6,974 nucleotides of DNA. Origin: Bacteroidia bacterium (GTDB lineage Bacteria > Bacteroidota > Bacteroidia > Bacteroidales > CAJPTX01). The DNA lies in NCBI GenBank assembly GCA_905373665.1, contig CAJPTV010000110.1:1-6974 (forward strand). The letters run 5' to 3'. The translations under genes and the position numbers were made by a program. Numbering within the stretch: the stretch's first letter is position 1; every line of letters begins with the position of its first letter. A model generated the notes under the pieces. The model saw only the letters and a list, made by a program, of their open reading frames with translations. It was not told the origin of the DNA and did not search any database. Of this stretch, positions 1 to 4,299 are shown in pieces.

Positions 1-542
1 TTTACCAACTGGGGTATCCGAACGAGGAGGTGCGTTTCGGGTTTCTGCAGGAGCTTTTGCCCCTTTATGTAAACATTAGGCGCGACGACGTCAGGGCTAC
101 GGTGCTAAAACTCTATAGGGCGCTACGGAGTGGCGACATTGCGGAGGCTATGGCGCAGATCTCTGAAATCTTGGCAGGGATAATCTATGGCAATACCCCT
201 AGTAGCGAGAAGGGGCGTCCGTTGCGAGAACAGTACTATCAGTCGGTGCTCTACGCCGTTTTCCGTCTGTTAGGCATTCATGCGCAAGCGGAGGTGGTGT
301 GTGCCACGGGGCGTATCGATATGCTTGTCTTAACCCGCCAGCACGTTTATATCTTTGAGTTCAAGGTGAACACGCAGGGCTCAGCACAGGACGCTATTGA
401 TCAGATTAAGGATCGGGAGTATTTCCGTGCGGTGCGTGCCGAGGGTCGTCCAGTCCACCTTGTGGGGGTAAGTTTTGATGAAAAAACGCGCAACATCGGG
501 GACTGGAAGGAGGAAGTGCTCACGCTGGACGGGCGGTCCTAA
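1..542 (+). CDS. AAA-ATPase-like protein with C-terminal PD-(D/E)XK nuclease-type domain, 5'-truncated
   Basis: The gene runs in from outside the window. The frame is open from position 3, so the GTG at 30 is internal and not the real start. The residues before it (YQLGYPNEEVR) match the linker that, in this Bacteroidota family, joins an N-terminal AAA-ATPase-like domain to a C-terminal PDDEXK_9-type domain. The nuclease-fold core is visible: Asp in GRID (318-320), then the strand ending EFK (Glu 357-359, Lys 363-365), then a helix with IDQIKDREY (Gln 402-404). The C-terminus, with SFDEKTRNIGDW, also matches the family ending, so the 3' end looks intact. Members occur in many copies per genome and their role is mostly unknown; nuclease activity is inferred from the fold. 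The ATPase part cannot be seen. There is no clear intrinsic terminator behind it; a 5-bp hairpin at 592-610 lacks a T tract. Confidence 0.85.
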   Translation, partial: YQLGYPNEEVRFGFLQELLPLYVNIRRDDVRATVLKLYRALRSGDIAEAMAQISEILAGIIYGNTPSSEKGRPLREQYYQSVLYAVFRLLGIHAQAEVVCATGRIDMLVLTRQHVYIFEFKVNTQGSAQDAIDQIKDREYFRAVRAEGRPVHLVGVSFDEKTRNIGDWKEEVLTLDGRS

Positions 543-688
543 GGGCGCGCCGCTCATGGTGGAGGGTTCTCACACTGGAGGAGGTGAAGGAGGTGCATTT
601 TTGACGCACCGTTCGACACAGGCATTGAAAATCCGTCAGTAGGGGATGAATGGGCACAATGGGTGGATGATGTTTATTAAATAAATAC
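543..688. other. Noncoding stretch before the leader promoter, no gene seen
   Basis: This interval separates the nuclease-domain gene from the promoter box at 689. It holds purine-rich near-repeats (GGAGGTG twice near 578-595) and a weak hairpin (GGTGC 592-596 with GCACC 606-610, 9-nt loop) with no T run after it. A 28-codon ORF starting at 555 has no supporting feature. I see no RNA gene or known regulatory motif here. Confidence 0.5.
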
Positions 689-696
689 TATCTTTG
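689..696 (+). promoter_or_regulatory. Bacteroidota-type -7 promoter box (TATCTTTG) of the leader region
   Basis: TATCTTTG fits the Bacteroidota -7 consensus TAnnTTTG exactly and sits in an AT-rich stretch (TTTATTAAATAAATACTA). I see no convincing TTTG/TTG -33 box about 19-20 nt upstream, which lowers confidence. Transcription would begin near 702-704. It would cover the short ORF at 728, the poly-C tract and the terminator at 865-894 and, on read-through, the barrel and lipoprotein genes. Confidence 0.5.
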
Positions 697-727
697 CGGG
701 CGGAAATAAACAATAGCAGCAACTACC

Positions 728-829
728 ATGATGATACTGTCGTGCCTCTATATGGGCTATAGCTTAGAAGTGAAGGCTCATGCGCGCGAGAGGTTTCTAG
801 TTACCCCCCCCCCCGTTAAGATACGTTAA
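728..829 (+). CDS. Possible 33-residue leader ORF with a poly-C/polyproline tract
   Basis: An ATG-ATG start at 728 opens a 33-codon frame ending at TAA 827-829. It begins about 25 nt after the inferred transcription start, a normal spacing for this phylum. The N-terminus (MMILSCLYMGY) is hydrophobic; the middle is charged (EVKAHARERF); the end has three prolines encoded by the C run at 804-814. I do not recognise the peptide and no Shine-Dalgarno is visible, so it may not be translated. One C fewer would open the frame to TAG at 972-974 (81 residues), 7 nt before the barrel start at 982. One C more would end it at once (Arg, then stop). It could be a leader peptide, the start of a phase-variable gene, or chance. 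Confidence 0.3.
   Translation: MMILSCLYMGYSLEVKAHARERFLVTPPPVKIR
804..814. repeat. Homopolymer of 11 cytosines, candidate slippage tract
   Basis: Eleven consecutive C residues, the longest homopolymer I see in the window; other G or C runs reach about seven. Tracts of this length are classic sites of slipped-strand mispairing. The tract lies inside the short ORF at 728-829 and between its candidate promoter and the terminator at 865-894. Its length is also the base call most prone to sequencing error. Confidence 0.8.
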
Positions 830-864
830 CAGAGTGTTACATCCCCTGTTAGGGGCAGTGCGTT

Positions 865-894
865 GCACAATCTCGGAATTGTGCGCTTTTTTTT
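865..894 (+). terminator. Intrinsic terminator in the leader, upstream of the barrel gene
   Basis: GCACAAT (865-871) pairs perfectly with ATTGTGC (878-884) around the 6-nt loop CTCGGA. GC and an uninterrupted run of eight T (887-894) follow. Two smaller hairpins lie just upstream: GTTAA/TTAAC (815-830) and CCCC/GGGG (843-855). It would end a transcript of roughly 190 nt from the promoter at 689, or act as an attenuator for the genes at 982 and 1513. Confidence 0.75.
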
Positions 895-905
895 GTGTCA
901 TCACA

Positions 906-953
906 GCAGGTATAGTCTTTTCGTCTAGAGGGACTATACCTGCTTTCTTTTTG
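906..953 (+). terminator. Perfect 12-bp hairpin with T-rich tail; terminator or 5'-UTR element
   Basis: GCAGGTATAGTC (906-917) and GACTATACCTGC (932-943) are exact inverted repeats around a 14-nt loop. TTTCTTTTTG (944-953) follows. The form is that of a second, tandem intrinsic terminator only 11 nt after the first T run. However, the barrel start codon lies 38 nt beyond the stem and I see no good promoter in that gap. The hairpin is therefore probably inside the 5' UTR of the barrel mRNA, or overlaps its promoter as an operator-like dyad. Only weak promoter-like matches occur nearby (TTTG at 892-895, TAGTCTTT at 913-920). Confidence 0.55.
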
Positions 954-981
954 TCATTCAATCAACAAAAATAGAGTCATA

Positions 982-1491
982 ATGAAAAGATTCGTAATCT
1001 TGTTTGCCCTACTCTTGGGCGTAGCGTTCGTTGCTGGTGCACGGGGCAAAGGGGGGGATTTCGTTAAGGGGAATTCGCTTGTTAATGCCAACCTCGGTCT
1101 CAAGTACATCGTAGTCCCCAACTTCGGTGTTTCCTACGAGTATTGTGTTGCGAGCGGCTTTTTTAGCAGCGGACGCGGTTCGTTGGGCGTAGGAGGGTAT
1201 TTGGGGACGACCTTTGGAGCTCTTTATGCAGTCAATACGCGTGTGACACTACACAACCAGTTTGATAATCTAGACTTCTATGTGGGTGCTCTCAATGGGG
1301 TAAACTTTATCCGTATTCCCAAGACAGTCCTTACGGAGGCTGCAATGGTTCCCTACTATGGTTTCGACGTGTTTCTTGGCTTCCGTTGGGCTTTCACTGA
1401 GAACTGGGGTATGAACCTCGAGCTCGCGCCCATCCCCGCAGGGACATTTACCTTGCCTTTCTGGTCTGTGGGGGGCAGTTTCCGTTTCTAG
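982..1491 (+). CDS. Small outer-membrane beta-barrel protein
   Basis: The 169-residue product has a clear Sec signal peptide: KR at 2-3, a hydrophobic core at about 4-17 and an AxA-like site (AGA, cleavage near 20/21). The mature part, about 149 residues, consists of alternating aromatic and polar strands rich in Gly, Tyr and Phe (GVSYEYCVASGFF, FDVFLGFRWAF). It ends in a terminal Phe (GGSFRF), the signature of barrels inserted by the BAM machinery. Size suggests about eight strands. It resembles general porin-like barrels of Bacteroidota; I cannot name a family or ligand. The ATG follows A-rich sequence (ATAGAGTCATA) without a strong ribosome site. It precedes the lipoprotein gene by 21 nt, so they are probably co-transcribed. 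Expression may depend on read-through of the hairpins at 865-943. Confidence 0.85.
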   Translation: MKRFVILFALLLGVAFVAGARGKGGDFVKGNSLVNANLGLKYIVVPNFGVSYEYCVASGFFSSGRGSLGVGGYLGTTFGALYAVNTRVTLHNQFDNLDFYVGALNGVNFIRIPKTVLTEAAMVPYYGFDVFLGFRWAFTENWGMNLELAPIPAGTFTLPFWSVGGSFRF

Positions 1492-1512
1492 GTTAAAAGA
1501 ACCCATCGGATA

Positions 1513-1908
1513 ATGAAAACTCGATTACTATTGCTCTTAGCAGCCCTTCTGTGCATAGCCTTTACGGGTTGCAAAAAAGAGGATGATAAGCCTCTAACGC
1601 TAGATGATGTGATTGGTAGCTATGAGGGTGAGACAATCACCAAGACCAATATACTTGGCGAACGCACCACCACGGAAAAGCAGACCTTTGCAGTAGAGAA
1701 AAGCAAGAATGAGGGGGAGGATGGTAAAATTACGGGGCAAGGTTTTATCGCTTCTGGCTTCAAAATTACGGAGAATAAGAAGGGTAAGATCTCTTTTAAG
1801 TTTACCAGTCTTATTGCTGCAGGCGATGGCTATATTACGAAGTCGGAGCTTCATTACAACCGACGCATCGTATTAGGCACTGAAGAATTCACGGGAACAA
1901 GGAAGTAA
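1513..1908 (+). CDS. Small surface-type lipoprotein of unknown function
   Basis: The 131-residue product starts with a type II signal peptide: KTR, a Leu/Ala core at 5-16, and the lipobox FTGC with acylated Cys20, as typical for Bacteroidota. After Cys come KKEDDK. Acidic residues this close to the lipidated Cys resemble the export signal that sends Bacteroidota lipoproteins to the outer surface, so surface exposure is likely but inferred. The mature part is Lys/Glu-rich and predicted beta-rich, beginning GSYEGETITKT. That opening is reminiscent of calycin/lipocalin-like small lipoproteins, but the match is weak and I assign no family. It follows the barrel gene by 21 nt and is followed by a strong terminator. 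It looks more AT-rich than the murF-kinase genes. Confidence 0.8.
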   Translation: MKTRLLLLLAALLCIAFTGCKKEDDKPLTLDDVIGSYEGETITKTNILGERTTTEKQTFAVEKSKNEGEDGKITGQGFIASGFKITENKKGKISFKFTSLIAAGDGYITKSELHYNRRIVLGTEEFTGTRK

Positions 1909-1937
1909 CCTTTCTACATTTGTCTAAGTAAGAAGGG

Positions 1938-1966
1938 AGGGGAGGCGCGCTGCCTCCCCTTTTTTT
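1938..1966 (+). terminator. Intrinsic terminator of the barrel-lipoprotein unit
   Basis: AGGGGAGGC (1938-1946) pairs perfectly with GCCTCCCCT (1952-1960) around a 5-nt loop. The T run spans 1960-1966. It lies 29 nt after the lipoprotein stop and between convergent genes. The same stem could also help end transcription of the minus-strand kinase gene (stop at 1988-1990), though the T tract on that side is poor. Confidence 0.9.
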
Positions 1967-1987
1967 GACAACGATGCCTATCGTGTG

Positions 1988-2848
1988 CTACGGCAATGCG
2001 TCTTTTTTGACCTGTCGGAGTTCGATGCCATGCAGGGCGCAGGCTGCACCGAGTTGGTCTTGGAAGGCGTAGGCGACACTGCCCACCATCTTTAGCTCAC
2101 GCACCGTCTCTGTCACGTTGGGGAGGACGAGCGAGGTGACATAGAGCTGCATACCTTGGCTTACCAAATTGGCACAGTAAGGGTCGTCGATGTGGCGACT
2201 AAGGAACGGTGCAAAGCTCGCGAGGAACTGATTGGGACGCTCGCCACGGAAAAGGCGTTGCATTACGGGGTCAGTCGATTCGACGTGCGTACCACAGGGT
2301 TTTAAGCCAAGGGGGCGTCCGTAGTCCTCAAACATAGCATCTGCAAGATGGGGCGATAGCGTGCCGTAAAGCCAATCGCGCAAAAGGTGTCGCCCTAGCC
2401 ATGCGCCACTCCCCTCGTCGCCTAAGATATAGCCTAACGAAGGACGTGCGTAAGAGACGGCGTCGCCATCATAAAAGCCCGCATTACTGCCCGTGCCGAT
2501 AATCCCGACAATGCCCGTTGACGTGCCCCATAGGACGCGTGCCGCCCCGACCATGTCGGAGTCTACCACGACCTTTGCCCGTGGGAATAGGCGCTCGAGA
2601 GCTGCTTGTATCCTCCAAGGGGCTTGGTCTGGGGCACAGCCTGCGCCGTAATATGCCACCTCAGCGACACGTTGGCAGTAGTCGGGGGCTGGGAATGCTT
2701 CGCGCAGTTTCACCTCCACTTCCTCTTCGGAGAGGTAGAGGGGGCTCATCCCATCCACTCGGAACTGATATTCTGTACCTGTGGTCTCGTCCTTTACATA
2801 CCACTTTACACTGGTGCCGCCCGCGTCAGCTAATAGATATATGCCCAT
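1988..2848 (-). CDS. BadF/BadG-family sugar kinase, N-acetylglucosamine kinase-like
   Basis: The 286-residue protein has the ASKHA-fold motifs of the BadF/BadG/BcrA/BcrD family in its short GlcNAc-kinase form: phosphate-1 loop LADAGGTSVKW (6-16, Asp8), a likely catalytic Asp97 in VVVDSDMVGAAR, phosphate-2 loop IGTGSNAGF (117-125), the family block LGYILGDEGSGAWLG (138-152), and adenosine-site GSVAYAF (256-262). Length is normal and all motifs are intact, so it is probably an active cytoplasmic kinase phosphorylating an amino sugar with ATP. GlcNAc is the default substrate; MurNAc, glucosamine or another hexosamine cannot be excluded. It starts 21 nt after the murF stop on the same strand, so it is probably second in an operon. 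The context suggests peptidoglycan amino-sugar salvage. Confidence 0.85.
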   Translation of the reverse strand: MGIYLLADAGGTSVKWYVKDETTGTEYQFRVDGMSPLYLSEEEVEVKLREAFPAPDYCQRVAEVAYYGAGCAPDQAPWRIQAALERLFPRAKVVVDSDMVGAARVLWGTSTGIVGIIGTGSNAGFYDGDAVSYARPSLGYILGDEGSGAWLGRHLLRDWLYGTLSPHLADAMFEDYGRPLGLKPCGTHVESTDPVMQRLFRGERPNQFLASFAPFLSRHIDDPYCANLVSQGMQLYVTSLVLPNVTETVRELKMVGSVAYAFQDQLGAACALHGIELRQVKKDALP

Positions 2849-2869
2849 CGTTATCGTCCATTCGCTTGG

Positions 2870-4165
2870 CTAAAGATACGGAATAATTGTGTCTAATGCG
2901 ACAGAGTTTGACCCTTTGAGGAGGACGAGCCCGTCGGAATAGTGCCCTAGCTGAAGATGGCGGATGCACTCTGGAGTTGATGGGAAGTAGAGCGCGTGCG
3001 ATAGCTTTTCCCATTGCGTGCCGATATACCAGGCCTCAACCTCGGGGGATTGGGCGACCTGCGCCTGTACCGCACGGTGTGCCGCAGGGGCGGCATCGCC
3101 CAATTCGCGCATTTCGCCTAAGATGAGCAGCCGTTTCCCCGAGGTGGGGATTTGGAGGAAGCTCTCTATGGCAAGGCGCATGCTAGTCGGGTTGGCATTG
3201 TAGCAGTCGACAATCAGCTGGTTGCGGCGCGTGTGAAGGAGTTGCGAACGGTGGAGGTGTGGGGCGTACGCCTCTAAGGCACTACAACCTTGCGCTAACG
3301 GGACATTGAAGTAATGCCCGACGTGGAGCGCAGCCAAGGCGTTGATGGCGTTGTAAGTGCCGACGAGGTGGGTATGGCACGAGAATGAGTTGCGCTGCCA
3401 TGAGAAAGAAAAGGAGAGCGTCCCCTCCGCAGCGACCTGTGTTGTCAGCTGATAGACGGCAAGGGAGTAGCGACTTGCAGAGCAGCCGAGATGTACCCGT
3501 TCAGCTTCTTGCGCGACGCGGGGGTCATCGTCCCGTACAAAGCCCAAGCCGTTATGCGCCTTGAGGTAGGCGAAGAGTTCACCCTTGGTGTGTGCGACGC
3601 CCTCTATCGAACCAAAGCCCTCAAGGTGCGCCTCGCCGATGGAGGTAATAAGCCCGTGGGTCGGCTCTGCGATTTCGCACAAAGCGGCTATTTCTTGCGG
3701 ATGGTTAGCGCCCATTTCGACGATGGCAAACTGTGTGTCGCGCGGGATGCTGAGCAGGGTCAGCGGGACGCCGATAGCGTTGTTGAAATTACCTTCGGTG
3801 GCAGCCACTCGGTATTGCGAGGCGAGGACAGCCCGTAGGAGCTCCTTGGTGGTCGTCTTGCCGTTTGTGCCCGTAACGCCCAATACGGGACAGTGGAGGG
3901 TCTGGCGGTGTAGATTAGCGACCTCCGCCAACGTGCGCAAGACATCGGGGACAACGACGATGCCCGCCTTACCTTGCAAAGAGGGCTTGTCTACCACGGC
4001 GAGCACAGCGCCTTTTGCCAGTGCAGCTTCAGCGAAATCACCCCCATTCACCCGCTCGCCAGGCAAGCCGAAGAATATCACGCCGGGGCGCACCTTTCGG
4101 CTATCGGTTTCCACCCCGAGGGTATAGTGGGCGTAAATCTGTTGAGAGATAGGGTCTATGGTCAT
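2870..4165 (-). CDS. murF: UDP-N-acetylmuramoyl-tripeptide--D-alanyl-D-alanine ligase MurF
   Basis: The 431-residue protein is a full-length Mur ligase. It adds D-Ala-D-Ala to UDP-MurNAc-tripeptide, the last cytoplasmic step of peptidoglycan precursor synthesis. Visible elements are the N-terminal substrate domain (DSRKVRPGVIFFGLPGERVNG, 21-41), ATP loop GVTGTNGKTTTK (96-107), EMGANHPQEI (150-159), IGEAHLEGFGS (176-186), the probable carbamylated Lys194 in HTKGE, NAINALAAL (272-280), the MurF-type DCYNANPTSM (320-329), LGEMRELG (349-356) and C-terminal LLKGSNSVALD (415-425). The Asn in KGSN, where many phyla have Arg, is to my knowledge common in Bacteroidota. It is transcribed away from the TonB receptor, apart from the usual dcw cluster as far as the window shows, with the sugar kinase directly downstream. 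The ATG lies about 16 nt after the inferred transcription start. Confidence 0.96.
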   Translation of the reverse strand: MTIDPISQQIYAHYTLGVETDSRKVRPGVIFFGLPGERVNGGDFAEAALAKGAVLAVVDKPSLQGKAGIVVVPDVLRTLAEVANLHRQTLHCPVLGVTGTNGKTTTKELLRAVLASQYRVAATEGNFNNAIGVPLTLLSIPRDTQFAIVEMGANHPQEIAALCEIAEPTHGLITSIGEAHLEGFGSIEGVAHTKGELFAYLKAHNGLGFVRDDDPRVAQEAERVHLGCSASRYSLAVYQLTTQVAAEGTLSFSFSWQRNSFSCHTHLVGTYNAINALAALHVGHYFNVPLAQGCSALEAYAPHLHRSQLLHTRRNQLIVDCYNANPTSMRLAIESFLQIPTSGKRLLILGEMRELGDAAPAAHRAVQAQVAQSPEVEAWYIGTQWEKLSHALYFPSTPECIRHLQLGHYSDGLVLLKGSNSVALDTIIPYL

Positions 4166-4187
4166 TGTCGTAGCTGTTATTCTTCTA

Positions 4188-4195
4188 CAAAGGTA
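4188..4195 (-). promoter_or_regulatory. -7 promoter box of murF (TACCTTTG on the minus strand)
   Basis: The minus strand reads TACCTTTG here, an exact TAnnTTTG match. It lies 22 nt upstream of the murF ATG, giving a leader of about 16 nt. No clear -33 TTTG is seen at the expected distance. It is the only box of this kind I found between murF and its divergent neighbour on that strand. Confidence 0.5.
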
Positions 4196-4225
4196 GATAG
4201 ATAACGGGGAGCGACGTGACAGTAA

Positions 4226-4255
4226 TTTGAATTTAATCTAAACATACTATATTTG
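4226..4255 (+). promoter_or_regulatory. Promoter of the TonB-dependent receptor gene
   Basis: TTTG at 4226-4229 and TATATTTG at 4248-4255 fit the Bacteroidota -33 and -7 elements, with an 18-nt spacer (consensus about 19-20). The spacer is AT-rich. Transcription should start near 4262, leaving a leader of about 38 nt that opens with a small hairpin, GTGGG/CCCAC (4263-4275). No recognisable Fur, heme or cobalamin control element is visible. Confidence 0.65.
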
Positions 4256-4299
4256 TCTTCGAGTGGGACGCCCACGGGTTCGGTAAAAGAGAGTAGAAA

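Larger units (their letters stand above)
703..894 (+). ncRNA. Candidate small RNA or attenuated leader transcript
   Basis: A -7 promoter box at 689-696 and a strong intrinsic terminator at 865-894 bound a self-contained unit of about 190 nt. It contains several hairpins: CTATA/TATAG (748-762), GTTAA/TTAAC (815-830), CCCC/GGGG (843-855) and the terminator stem. I cannot match it to a known riboswitch, 6S RNA or tmRNA. Whether it acts as RNA, as an mRNA for the 33-residue ORF, or as a leader of the downstream genes is open. The 5' end is inferred from the promoter. Confidence 0.35.

Noticed and set aside
592..610. Hairpin GGTGC/GCACC as terminator of the nuclease-domain gene
   Set aside because: The stem has only five pairs, a 9-nt loop and no T tract after it.
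555..641. 28-codon open frame after the nuclease-domain gene
   Set aside because: No promoter, no ribosome site and Gly-rich composition derived from purine repeats; likely chance.
2518..2886. Plus-strand open frame of 122 codons
   Set aside because: It is antisense to the kinase gene, with low-complexity Arg/Pro/Leu composition and no recognisable motif.
3585..4127. Plus-strand open frame of 180 codons
   Set aside because: It lies wholly antisense to murF, whose motifs are unmistakable; the translation has no domain character and is rich in Ser, Pro and Arg, as expected of a shadow frame.
4263..4299. Riboswitch in the receptor leader
   Set aside because: The leader is about 38 nt with one 5-bp hairpin, far too short for a cobalamin or similar aptamer, and no consensus core is visible.
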